DNA of 64,000 bases. Source: Aegilops tauschii subsp. strangulata. Lineage: Eukaryota; Streptophyta; Magnoliopsida; Poales; Poaceae. The position numbers and the translations under genes were made by a program. Shown here piece after piece: positions 21,302 through 31,888 of the stretch; position 1 is the stretch's first letter; every line of letters starts with the position of its first letter. The DNA is taken from NCBI RefSeq assembly GCF_002575655.3, contig NC_053040.3, forward strand, positions 464,304,780 to 464,368,779. The letters run 5' to 3'. The notes under the pieces were generated by a model, which saw nothing but the letters and a program-made list of their open reading frames with translations, ran no database searches and was not told where the DNA came from.

Positions 21302-21990
21302 ATGTCCAAGGTAATTAGTGATCATGTTCTTCCGTTTTGCTTACATGTCTAAAGGTGTACCCTTGTACTTAATGCTTGTGTTTTCACATTTGAATGACCT
21401 GCAGAAGATCGTGATCAGAGCTGATCTCATCGGCGAGAAGTGCAAGAGCAAGATCATGTCAATTGTTGCCAAGCTCGAGGGTACCTATCTTCCTTCCAAG
21501 TTCCAACCCACACTATCTTCTTCTTTACCAAATGTGTAACTTCCAGGGATCAAGTCCATGGACATTGACCAGGACAAGTGCACGCTTACGGTGGTAGGCA
21601 CCCGTCGACCCGGTGCGCGTCGTGCAGAAGCTCAGGAATTCGTGCTTCGCCGCGACCGTCGTCAGCATGGACGACAACAAGCCCAAGGAGAAGAAGAGCC
21701 CCTGCTAGGAGGCCTGCGAGAAGGCCTGGAAGGAGAAGTACGAGAAGGCCTGCAAAGAGAAGTGCGAGAAGGCTTGCAAGGAGCCGTGCTGCGACGACCG
21801 CGAGAAGGGGACACCGTCGTACCGCTGCACGCCGGGCTGCTACTCCAGCCCCTGCGGCCTGCCCAGCTGCCACTACTACAGCAATGGCTACGGCTACGGC
21901 GTGCGCACACCGCCGCCGCCACTGGGATACGCCTGCTATGAGGAGCGGTCACGCGGAGGCGGAGGCGGAGGAGAATGCGGCATCCAGTAA
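21302..21990 (+). pseudogene. Heavy-metal-associated (HMA) domain protein, monocot type, broken
   Basis: Three exons with GT-AG introns: 21302-21310 (MSK), 21405-21480 and 21547-21990. Residues about 4-65 form an HMA (ferredoxin-like beta-alpha-beta) domain: KIVIRADLIGEKCKSKIM, then GIKSMDIDQDKCTLTVVG. The metal-binding CxxC pair is reduced to a single Cys (GEKCKSK), as in many monocot HMA relatives, so metal binding is doubtful even before decay. A Lys/Cys-rich repeat follows (EKACKEKCEKACKE, about residues 100-130), then a Cys/Tyr/Pro-rich tail. Two lesions are visible. One extra C in 21601-21603 shifts the frame after VVGT. In the ancestral frame a TAG at 21706-21708 replaces a sense codon after KKSPC. 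Such proteins in grasses act in metal handling or defence; this copy looks dead. Confidence 0.85.
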
Positions 21991-22141
21991 GCCGGTGGGT
22001 TCATCGTCGTCCCTCGTGCAAGAGGAGTAAGATTCTGCAGGAGTGTGTATGGCCGTGTCGTTGGAGTTCTCTTTTCGTACAGTGATGATTCCTTTTCCTC
22101 TGTGACATGACGGCTTACTTCCGGTTTGATGCTTCAGTCTG
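21991..22141 (+). other. 3' flank of the HMA pseudogene
   Basis: Probable 3' untranslated sequence. A polyadenylation-like aataaaa at about 22169-22175 may mark its end, which would conflict with placing a Helitron start at 22142. Confidence 0.4.
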
Positions 22142-25100
22142 TCTATACTAGTAGTAGTGTATAAGTATAATAAAAGCCCATGTCGGCCAGCATTTCTATT
22201 TGTAGATATTGATGGCTACCTTGTGAATTTATATTGGTGGTTCAAAGTTCATTCCGCCTATGCGAAAGGGCGATCAAAAGGAACTTATTTAAAATGTGTG
22301 CAGTGTGCAGTGTGCAGTCTGTCAACGGCTTAATCCAAACAGAATTGACTCAAACTGGATGACAGGAGAACTACCACAGAAGATGGATGCATTGGTAAAA
22401 CAAAATCACACGAGTTTGAAGGATCATTGATTCGGCGTGTTCCAGGCAGCACATGTATTACTATTACTGTTTTCAGTTTCATCTCTCTTCTCATTCTTTT
22501 GTCATTACAAATCAAGGACAGTATAACCGCATCTAATCCCTGCCCTCACAGCGATTTGCGATTTCGGCCGTCCGTTTTCGTGATCAGAGGGTTTCTAGCC
22601 GTCAGATATCCTACGTACACCAATCTGTTTCGCATTATGTCAGTTCTGGCTCAGCTGTCCTTTGGCCAGCTGCTCCACGGGCCGAAACGACGGCCTCTGG
22701 TAAATTGGGCTCGTCGGCCAGCCCATTCTACCTCCTAGGCTTCGAGGGATCCATCCCACCCTCACCTCTCGTCCCTTTCGTTCAATTCCCGACCCTTCTC
22801 TCCTCTCTCTCACCCACGAGGCCACGACACAGGCGGCGCCGCCACCATCCTCATGGAGCAGACAGAGGAGGAACGGATCCAGCCGATGCGCCACGAGGGG
22901 ATCGGCGAGGGGATCCAGCGCGAGGGGATAGACGAGCGGACCCATCCTCCCAAGTAGTACCGCCAACCTCTCGTCTCTGGTGACCTCAACCTTGGGCGGA
23001 TCCAAGGTCCGCCGCCGCCACCGGCTCGCAGGTCATTCACCGTGACGACGTCCGATGCTTCTCCCAACTCCGCCCCTTTTCTCAATCGGCAATGGTCTGG
23101 TCTGCTCCACCGTGCCGGAGGAGGACCCGTCACCGCTGGGCCCATCCCATCCCAACTTCTCCTTGAGCGAGGAGAGAGGCAGAGCAACAGAACCAGAGCG
23201 GTGACCTATCCCCAGCTCTACGCAGGTGTGTGCGGCTCACCCTCCACTGATTCCAATTCCATGAACTGGATTTCCTCACCAAGCTACACATATGCAGTAA
23301 TTTCCTGCCTCTTTTTGTGTCCGTTCCGTACCTTTGGGCTCAAACTTCGAACTGATAGCACATCCATAAAGATCCCAAATTATTTGGTTCAAGTCAATTT
23401 GAAGAATTGTCTAGCTAATGGTATTATTTTGTTATTCTGTTGCCTTGGATTAGGTTGGTTTTTTGGGGTCGGTGGTCGAGCCCGTGGAGCTGTTCAAGCA
23501 CGCAACATCCTATGTCTGGCACTGATGCGCCCCAGGCAGACTACGTCGACTCTCCCCGGCACACCGGAAGGACGGCCGGCTCGCTGTGTGTCTTACGGTA
23601 TTTTATTCTTTCATGGTGTTCGATCCATAAGCATGGCCGTGTCTAATACAACGTGTTCATTTACTCAAGCGATCACTTCTTTCTCTGAAGAAATAGTTGC
23701 TACTCTTTTTTTCTCCTTTAAATATTCTTGTTTATTTTGTCACTCCTACATGCACATACTACTAAGAGATTATGCGTGAGATGTGACCAATCTTACCCTC
23801 ATTGATTTTTTTTCTATCAATCAGGTGACCACTTTGTACAATCTGAAAGGCAAAATGGAGCTATACCCCCTCTGCCTTCCATCGCGACCTCTTGATGTTT
23901 GTCAACCATGTTCGCTGCTTTGTTCTGTGTTAGTTAGCGATCCTTCTTCGTCCATGTGATACCGTAGATGTTCCCATATCAAGCCCAGCTGACTTACTGT
24001 TGCTTGTTTCAGGGGTTGTGCCTGTTTGTTTGGAATTTCTGTATTGGAATTTGGAATTGCTTGGAAGGTGTGCCTGACCCAGAACTGGGATCATGGCTGC
24101 TATAGAGGTACGACTGTTGGAATATCTGTATTCGAATTGCTCAGAAGGTGTTCCTATTTTGAACACAAATGTGTTTTGACTCCTGCAGGACTTATGTTTG
24201 ATGTACAATATCCAAGAGGCACAAGAGCTGCGAGAGTTCACATTCAGGTCTGTTGCTTTGCTTCTCCTTGTCTACCACTGTGGTGCTGTCACCGCTTCAT
24301 TTGGTTTGATACGAGTTGTGATTTTCATTATGAATATGCACTTTTGTGGATGCTTTGAGCGGTCCATATTAACGGTTGTTACAGTTTGCCACTTCATGTT
24401 ACAAGTTGTTTCAGAGACAGGTCCATCAATTTATTTCCAGTTCAGATTACTGCCTTTTGCATGTGTTGTGTTTATAATTTGGCAAACAGGACAATAGGTT
24501 AGTGATATATGACGTTTTTTTGTGGTAGATGACTAATTATAAATATATGACTAGCTTCTACCAGAACAACCATAAGAATTAGACAAAAAAGTTAGCATCT
24601 CCTTTGCTATTAAATGTGTATTGTTTCGGTAAATTTAGTTTAATGCAAGACTTGATATACATCTCCTGAGTATATGGATGAACTAATAGGTGATCCATGC
24701 AACTGTGTTTTGACTTATCTACTTTTAGAGTAGTAGGTCAAAGCGAGCATTTGGAGAACTTTTGAGCCATCTACTTGATGGAACATTAATTTGTTATAGG
24801 TAAATATTTTGATTTTAGAAATTTGAATGCAACCAATTATTAGTATGCTAAACTTCCTTACCTAATAAAACTAGCTGGCATGTATAAAATGGATAATACT
24901 CAGTTTTGGGGCCCGGTGTATCATGTGTGTTTGGAGTTTGACATTGATAGACAAGGGTGGAACGACCATGATTACTCTACTTTGTTGCTTCATCTTGCAG
25001 TACAATAATGATATGCCAAATTATTAGCATTATGATTTGGAATAAAGAATTTCTAGGTGTCATCTTTTTCTTCTTACATTAGTATGTGGAATAAACATAC

Positions 25101-26351
25101 CCTTAATTCTTGAGGTACTTAGATGAATGGTTGTTCAAATTGTATGGTCCTTCCATTTCTAGAATTATCTATTCCGTGCATTTTCTTTTGGAATAAAAAG
25201 CGCTTACATTTTATGTGCTTTCTTGCCAGATGGATCCTCCTTCTGTATATGCTTGTCTTATTCGGAACCTCTACAGCGGTTTGTCATGAGCATAGGGCAT
25301 TGCTGCATCTTATCTGGATGTGTACAAAATTATCACAATATTACGCTTTATGTTGCATCTTTAATTTAGTACAGTTTAGTCCTCACATATGTTTTCTCCT
25401 TGTTCATCAAATTTGATGAGAGATTGATACTTCTGTGACCATAAGTGTCGGTGATTTCTGTACATGCACGGAGCCAACTAATGTTGACATTGATTTTGTA
25501 GCTTCTTCCTTGGTAAGAATAATGTATGCTCATCTTTGCATAGTTTCTGTATAGTTAATTAAGTTTGTAATGTACATGATCAAGTGAGGCCACATGGCTC
25601 ACCAAATAGTATTTGTAGTGTCTTGGACTTTTATTTATACAACATTTGTGTTGATCTAAAGTTCTAAACAGAATGGTCATGGTTGCAATTTGGTTCCGTA
25701 TATGTAGTACTTCCACCTATCGTTTTTCCTATACAAATATACAGGGGCCAAGCATTGGGAGTATCCAATGCACCAACGTTTGAAGGAGCTCATCCATCCA
25801 CTGAGAGCATTGCAACTTCCACATGTCCTTGATTAATCCATCTGCTTTAGACGCAGCAGATACTCTATCCTTTAATTGTATTGCCGATATCACTTATATA
25901 TATGTAAGTAAGAGAAAATAGGACTTTGTAAGGATGCCGCACTATTATTTTTTTGACGTGTATTGCTGAGAAGCTCTGTCAAGATTAGTATAGTCATTAG
26001 TTTCATGGAGCGCCATTTGTTTTCCCTTTCCGTGTACGAACACCTCTTGGCACATTCATGATCCAATTAATGAGATGCTAGAAAAGACTTGCTAGACATG
26101 GAACTAAGAGGATGGTCAATATGACAAGAAAAATATGCAAGATGGTAGTTACTCCCTTTGATCCAAAAAAAAGTGTTTTGGCTTTAGTTCCAACTCTGAA
26201 CTAAAGCCACAACACTTTTTTTTGGATCAGAGAGTGTATATAAAATGATAAATATTAGTGTAGATTCAGAAAAAAAATTCACAGAAAATAGGAATTACCA
26301 CTCTATTGGGAAAATGGACGGGCGCAGCAACGCGCGTCAATCATGATCTAG
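22142..26351 (+). mobile_element. Candidate Helitron (3' end good, 5' end uncertain)
   Basis: The 3' end is convincing: gacgggcgcagcaacgcgcg forms a short GC hairpin about ten bases before a terminal CTAG (26348-26351) followed by T, the Helitron signature. The best 5' end is TCTATACTA at 22142, which fits the plant Helitron start. It is preceded by G rather than the usual A and may belong to the pseudogene's 3' UTR. No Rep/helicase is seen. The interior (22640-25900) looks like a captured GC-rich gene 5' end and intron-like AT-rich sequence, but I cannot name a gene. A short frame from ATG 22853 ends after 34 codons. Confidence 0.45.
26152..26236. mobile_element. Stowaway-like MITE hairpin
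   Basis: The arms ctccctttgatccaaaaaaa and its near-complement pair almost fully over about 38 bases around a short loop, flanked by TA on each side (26150-26151 and 26237-26238). The size (85 bp) and ends match Mariner/Stowaway MITEs. It lies inside the candidate Helitron. Confidence 0.75.
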
Positions 26352-26544
26352 TGTAGAATTATGACTTGCGGGCCGTAAATTCCAGATTCAAAACCCTTCA
26401 CTGCATTTCTTATACGACTGATCACATCAGAGAATAATGTGAACTACAAGTGATAACAAACTTTGATCATCATCCCATCTACAGATCAAAGTTCATCTCT
26501 AACCTTATGATGACAACTACATGCAACTAAGCGACCCAAGTGGG
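26352..26544. other. Short non-coding gap between Helitron end and palindrome
   Basis: Unique sequence without a gene. It is not repeated at the right end of the palindrome. Confidence 0.5.
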
Positions 26545-26685
26545 CAAGCCTATAATGAGAAGAACACCACCACTCTGTATGTATGCCTTTTCCAATGCCG
26601 CATTGACAGTAAACAAATACTCACTACTCTTTAAAGAAAAATGTTACCTCCGAATCGGAGAGTTTTACAGCACAATATAAGGTAA

Positions 26686-27859
26686 TCAACTTCCTGATGA
26701 CCCGAGTTCTTGTAGCACCGTCATGACCTGCTCCCGGCAAGCTCGAGCCTCTTGAGGTAGACCTCCAGCTCAAGAATCTGCTGCTGCCTCCACTTCTCAT
26801 CACCGGGCACCCGAGGGCTCAGTCCAAGCCCCCGAATCCCATGCCCAAGCCCAATCCTAGTCCGGTCTGCCCAGGAACAGCAACCGAGTTGATGAGCTCC
26901 TTCAGCAGCGGTGACAGGATGCTCCGGACATCAGCTTCAGTGGGGCCATTGGCTGTCAGCGGATAAGGAGGCAATGGTGCTGCCGGCACTGAAGGTGGTT
27001 GTGCAATCACCGGCACGGAACTCTCGAACGCCGCGATAGCTGGCTCATGAGCTGCATCGGTCAACATCGGAGCAGGCGTTGCAGGGAATGTGGGCGCCTC
27101 AATCTCGTGCGCCGTCCTCTTCCTTCCACGCCGCGAGCCCCTGCCCCGAGGGGTGTGCGCAGACACACCTCCGCCGCCACCCTCCTCGACCGCAGCAGGC
27201 GGCTCCGTGGAGGCAGCCGCCGCGGCGGCGGCGGCTGCTGCTGCGACTGATGCTGCTTCTGCGGGGTTGATGTCGTCCTCGTCCGAGGCGTCGCCCCCGG
27301 CACCGTCGCGCTTGAAAGCCGGGCACCAGATGTGGCGCGCGACATCGTAGATGGCGCCCTCGTGCGAGCTCTTGAAGGCGAAGGCGGCGCCCTGCGCGGC
27401 CAAGCGAGTGGCGCAGACGCGATACTTCTTCTTGAGGCGGTGCAGCTTCTCGATGAGCTAGTTCTTGGAGAAGTCCAAGGAGAGCTTCCGGCGGATCTCC
27501 TCGTAGAAGGGGCCCATGTCGTACTGGTGCGACGCGAAGGCGGTGCCCCGGCGCGACGTGAACTCCAGCAGGATGAGCAGCTCCTCCTCGTCCGTGCATA
27601 GCCGCTGGAACAGCCGCCTCGAGTCCTCCGCCGCCACCGCGGCACTCGGCGGAGGCGGCGGAACTGGACCGGCTGGTTCGGGGAAGGCAGCGACAGCGGG
27701 GGCTGAAGGAGGCGGGGTCGGGCAGTCGGGAAGCGGGGTCTCCTGGGCAGCGGGTAGGTGGGAGTTGTTGGAGGCGTCGCTGTCGGTGCCCTCCTCGTCT
27801 TGGTCGGCGGAGGAGGAGGAGGAGCGTGAGGGTGCGGCGGAGGCGGGGTCGTCGACCAT
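26686..27859 (-). pseudogene. GeBP/storekeeper-like (DUF573) transcription regulator, left-arm copy, broken
   Basis: Start ATG at 27859 (MVDDPASAAPSRSSSS). An acidic/Pro-rich N-terminal region is followed by a DUF573 DNA-binding region (about residues 83-175; LEFTSRRGTAFASHQYD, GPFYEEIRRKLSLDF, LKKKYRVCATR, AIYDVARHIW). An Ala run, a basic RGRGSRRGRKR stretch and a C-terminal ILSPLLKELINSV region follow. GeBP proteins are nuclear plant transcription regulators. The frame stays open except for a TAG at 27458-27460, where the right-arm copy has CAG. A small insertion precedes TDEEEL and a 9-bp loss follows it. A loss of about 31 bp near 26830 removes the normal C terminus, which the right arm keeps as the leucine-rich WRQQQILELEVYLKRLELV. 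Confidence 0.85.
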
Positions 27860-28460
27860 AGTGGTGGGAGGGGGATTAGGGGTTCGGGTGCAGTCGAATC
27901 GGGAACCGGATACGGCGGATAGGAGGACCTGGCGAGCAGGAGGAGTGGCTACGCTTTCTTTCCTTTTTTTCTGGAGCGGAGCGGCTGCCTTTTGGGATCC
28001 GTTGCCCCGCTGACGCGTGGATCCCAGTAGAAATACACTGGACCTAGCTGGGAGCGTGTCGCGTCCGATCCAGGATTAGCCACGTGACTGCTGAGGTACC
28101 TACGGAGGAATGAGGCGGGGGAAGCGTGACGTCGTTGGGAAGGAATAATGGAGTGCATGGCCCCTGGGTCTGCGGTGAAATGGTCCCATGTGTGAATGAG
28201 AATCCAGTCCAATAGCCCACGTCAACACGTAGAGAGCAGCAGGGCCCAGGTTCGAGCCAGTCAGCCAGCGAGGAGCGACGGGGCTGAGCACAAACAGAGG
28301 AGAAGAGAACTAGGTCGCTCCGTCGTGCCGCCCACCGCGTCCTCCGATCCGTCACGCCGGGCGCCAGGCGCTATATCCGCTGCGGCCGATCGGGGCGTCG
28401 AGCACGTCGACGCGTGCCCCGCCGTCTCGTCACTTGGCTTCTATCAACGGTAGTTTCCCC
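27860..28460. promoter_or_regulatory. Upstream region of GeBP-like copy 1
   Basis: A GC-rich, promoter-like flank matched in the right arm at 33970-34570. It holds ccacgtgac and cacgcgt G-box-like words. No clear TATA box. Confidence 0.35.
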
Positions 28461-30538
28461 AAGACCCCCAATCGCTATGGAGATAAAAGATGAGGAGATT
28501 AATATACTGTGCTGCTCTTGTACTGATAAGGAGTACTTTGCTGGTCAGTAGGCATTGTGTTCACATTATTATAGTAACAATTGTGCAGTCCAGCCATGTT
28601 TACTTTTGGGAATAGCATAAGCGCTTACTTCTTGACCCTGGGTTTTTATTCCCAATTTGATGTAGCCCTTGGATTTGAGAGGCAAATTTAACACTGCCAT
28701 AGACGTTGGAATCTGCTTTTTTTTTTTTTGTTTCCAAAATCCACTCAAATGTACGAGTGTACTGCTGAAAGTTATACTTTAGTTCATCGCTTTCGTGGTC
28801 TTGCTGATTGTTATTTGCATATAGTCTCATTGCACAATTATATTAAGTTATCCAGGATTCATCTTTTGTTTGTTTGCTGTCATCTGTCCTATAGACTAGG
28901 ATCGTTGCAATACTTGTTAAATGTTGATTTGTTTTTGCACTAAGAATCTCTGTATCATTCATCACTTTTAACTAGTGCGATAAATATGGTATTTGCTCTC
29001 AGCATAACAAAAATTGACATAGTTTTTGTTTGCAAGTTTGGTTCCTCACTTTAATTACTGTATTATTTATCATATGCACACGCCTACTCATAATGCAAGA
29101 GGAGAAACATCCAGGCTGTTTCCTTCTGCTATTATTGAAGCCTCGGTAGCTTGCTTGGAGTGTTCTAGGTGGTATTTTGTTCTGTAAAGCGAACTACTGA
29201 ATCCAAAATTTTCTTTTTTCTTTGAGATATCCTGGTCGATCCATAAGTTTGTTGCACATTGATTTAATTGCTTTCCCGATAGCTGCTTGTTCTTCCATGG
29301 CACTGTTGGGGGGGGGGGGGGGGGGGGGGGGGGTCAACTGAAACCTCACGCCCCGCTTAAAGTCCACCCCTGCTTGTTGTGTTAGTGCGTGAATGTCTCA
29401 CTCGGGCAATAGGACGAATATCTGGTGGGTGGGTGGTCTTGGCATGTCGATGGCAGGGGCCAGGTTGTAGGGTTGACATCTCTGTTGTTTCAGTGATCTT
29501 GGTTCACCCGCATTAGATTATGATAAAGTTATAAATCTCTGTTGTTTGCCTAATCGCGTTAACTATGCAACTTCCAACATACAGTGCCCAAAGGAATCCG
29601 ACATCGTGAAGTACCACTACCACTAATCCTAGCGCAATACATGGTGTCTATGAGTCTATCAATAGAATGGAGAATTGTGGGTTGAACATAACAACCAAAA
29701 TAGTGTAGGTATTACTTAGTTGTGAATATGGTAAAAAGGCAAAATGTCTTTGATTTGCATACTATTGTACTAAATATGTGTTTTGACCAGGACAAATTAT
29801 GCATCATACATCTCATTTGTCAAATCTACAGTTCTACAATTTGATATTGTTCTATAATTGCCAATTTTCGCTATCACGGTATTCTTTTTTCTTCTGCTTT
29901 AACCTGTTCGCCTCGCTGTGTTCTCTAATCTCTACTAGTCCTCCCTCATAACTAATGTGGTGATACGATGCTGCTTCATATGTCGCTGTTTCTCTTCAAA
30001 ATCACTTCTTAATCACATGTAGTCATATGGATGATCACATATTTGGTAAGAAATTTATTCTCTAGAATAGACCTCAGGAACAAGTAGAACTTCCACTTCC
30101 TTTGAAGGCCAAAATACACAACAGTGGTAACACACAATTTTAGCTCACCCTTCATTCTTTTGGAGCATTAATGTTGGATGTTAGTTTGTAGTGTGTTACT
30201 GTAAATCTGAATTGATTAGCTGCTGTGAAATTCTCTTAGTTTATGTGCTAAGCAAATAGATTTGTACTCATTATAATCCATGGGAAATCAAATAAGAGCA
30301 AAAATCTATTTGAATTTACTATCCAATCAGTCAGCTAATGTTACATTTTTAAAACGATATCACATATGCCAAGTACCTTTTCCTTTTTGCATTGTATTCT
30401 TGGAATTTCCTGGGAAGGAAAAGGTATTTAGCTACAAATAATTTCAGGAAGCAAAGTGCTCTGAAGTCTGAATAGCCGAATCTTTTGTCAACTCCAGGAA
30501 ACTGGTAGAGCCTTCTATCACCAAATAAAAGGGTTGTG
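28460..30538. other. Non-coding middle of the left palindrome arm
   Basis: It is matched by 31890-33990 in reverse complement. Short frames here are not conserved in frame between the arms (for example MPWKNK at 29303 and 33136 diverge by frameshift), so they are not genes. It contains a 26-G run at 29308-29333. Confidence 0.6.
29308..29333 (+). repeat. Homopolymer of 26 G in the left arm
   Basis: The matching site in the right arm is a 17-C run at 33115-33131. Length change by slippage after the duplication, or sequencing uncertainty, can explain the difference. Confidence 0.9.
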
Positions 30539-31192
30539 ATGTCGCTACGACAGCTGCTGGGATGGTCGGATGGAGAGGTAATGCGGCCGGAGTCAAAGCC
30601 CTGCTCCGGACTGATGCGCCACACTGCAGGTATCTTCTCAGTTGGTGGTGGCCTTGCTTTCTGGGTGCTTTGCCGCCTTCACAGTGGTAATCCTTCCTGG
30701 CCATCCACATATTTTCCGTTTCAATATTTGCTCTATTCTTCATGCGTATATTTATTAATATCACCGTCAAGGTTGTGAATATCATTGTCCCTGTCCACAT
30801 ATTAGTACGAGTGTAGTTTGGATCTTTTCTTTAGCAGTAGTTTTGGCCTTTCGGGTGTTGGTCCTTCGAAACAATTCAAAACTGAAAGTATTTTGTTGAC
30901 CCTGTTTCATTATCTAGGTCCAAGGATAATGGTTACAAGGAGTCTCAGGTGGTCATCCTGTGGAGCGGTAGGCACGAGCGCGACGGCAGCCATGCTTGTG
31001 CGGAGCCATCAGGTCATCGGGTCAAATTGGAGTATGTTTATGTATCTCACGGAAGCCATCAGGTTAACAAAGTGTAACTTATCAGCATTCAAAATGTGTC
31101 CAGCAATACATCACTACCTCACTTCACGAGCAACGGAAACCAAATTTGATGCAAAAGGTACCAGCTCCAAATTTGATGCAAAAAGTTCCTAG
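30539..31192 (+). CDS. Small membrane-protein gene, left copy, chimeric C terminus
   Basis: Exon 1 is 30539-30686 and exon 2 is 30918-31192, joined by a GT-AG intron, giving 140 residues. The first ~80 residues follow the right-arm gene (MSLRQLLGWSDGEVM, FSVGGGLAFWVL, SLRWSSCGAVGTSATAA). At 31003, inside exon 2, the palindrome ends and the frame continues through unique spacer, adding about 60 unrelated residues (from SHQVIG) in place of the normal FSPECEPQ tail. Changes in the shared part include Arg to Gly after KPCS and Tyr to Ser after CRLH. The frame is open by chance past the junction. Expression and function are unknown; it may be a non-functional fusion. Confidence 0.6.
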
Positions 31193-31432
31193 TTTCGGAA
31201 CAAAATAACAGCGGCCAGAGTGTAGGGAACATAGAAGTGTCCAATTTCAGGGGAGGTACATTTATGCATAAACATCTTGCAAGGCAGATACCAAGGGCCG
31301 AATCAGAAAACTCGCATATGGCTTGGTAGACCTGGCACTGGATTTTCATGACACTATGCAGGCTTGTATTCAGGTCTGTCAAAAGCTGCTATGTTCTGCG
31401 GTTCACACTCCGGGCTGAAGAGCCGCACAAGC
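31004..31432. other. Palindrome spacer, single-copy
   Basis: Only one copy exists here. From right to left it holds the 3' end of the right-arm gene (to 31354) and its 3' flank. Short direct repeats gaagccatcaggt and aaatttgatgcaaaa lie near the left junction (31004-31190) and may mark template switching. Confidence 0.7.
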
Positions 31433-31888
31433 ATGGCTGCCGTCGCGCTCGTGCCTATCGCTCCACAGGATGCCCACCTAAGACTCCTTGGAACCGTTAT
31501 CCTTGGACCTAGATAATGAAACAGGGTCAGCAAAATATTTTCAGTTTTGAATTGCTTCGAAGGACCAACACCCGAAAGGCCAAAACTACTGCTAAAGAAA
31601 AGATCCAAACTACACTCGTACTAATATGTGGACAGGGAACAGTGGTATTCACAACCTTGGCGGTGATATTAACAAATATACACATGAAGAATAGAGCAGA
31701 TATTGAAACGGAAAATATGTGGATGGCCAGGAAGGATTACCATAGTGAAGGCGGCAAAGCACCCAGAAAGCAAGACCACCACCAACTGAGAAGATACCAG
31801 CAGTGTGGCGCATCAGTCGCGAGCAGGGCTTTGACTCCGGCCGCATTACCTCTCCATCCGACCATCCCAGCAGCTGTCGTAGCGACAT
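31354..31888 (-). CDS. Small two-exon membrane protein, COX20-like (tentative), intact right copy
   Basis: Exon 1 is 31888-31741 and exon 2 is 31508-31354, with a 232-bp GT-AG intron in phase 1, giving 100 residues and a stop at 31354-31356. The start is the ATG at 31888, just after an in-frame GTG. Two hydrophobic segments are seen: about residues 29-47 (HTAGIFSVGGGLAFWVLCR) and 61-78 (WASCGAIGTSATAAMLVR). They are separated by a basic loop (HYGPRITVPRSLR). The tail reads FSPECEPQNIAAFD. Two short helices and the KPCSR word before the first helix recall the mitochondrial cytochrome-oxidase assembly factor COX20, but I hold that loosely. The frame has no break. It lies at the inner edge of the right palindrome arm and extends into the unique spacer, which marks it as the original copy. 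Confidence 0.7.

Larger units (their letters stand above)
26545..31003. repeat. Left arm of a giant inverted repeat (4,459 bp)
   Basis: The sequence is the reverse complement of 31433-35879 along its whole length, with scattered substitutions and indels. The outer edge is caagcctataatgag (26545) and the inner edge is catgcttgtgcgg (31003). In the 148-bp first exon of the membrane-protein gene I count six differences. It contains GeBP-like copy 1, a non-coding middle (28460-30530) and truncated membrane-protein gene copy 1. Confidence 0.95.

Noticed and set aside
22853..22957. 34-codon frame starting MEQTEEER
   Set aside because: Too short, no motif and no supporting downstream exon. It could be part of a captured 5' exon but cannot be called a gene.
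27061..27645. Arg/Ser-rich long frames overlapping the GeBP-like gene
   Set aside because: They are out-of-frame shadows of a GC-rich coding region; the DUF573 words are in a different frame.
29088..29303. Frame beginning MPWKNKQLSGK in the left arm
   Set aside because: The right-arm counterpart shifts frame and diverges after about 30 residues, so it is not conserved as protein.
29929..29937. TCTCTACTA, a perfect Helitron-like 5' word
   Set aside because: The same site in the other palindrome arm reads differently and no Helitron 3' end pairs with it. Such 9-base words occur by chance in 64 kb.
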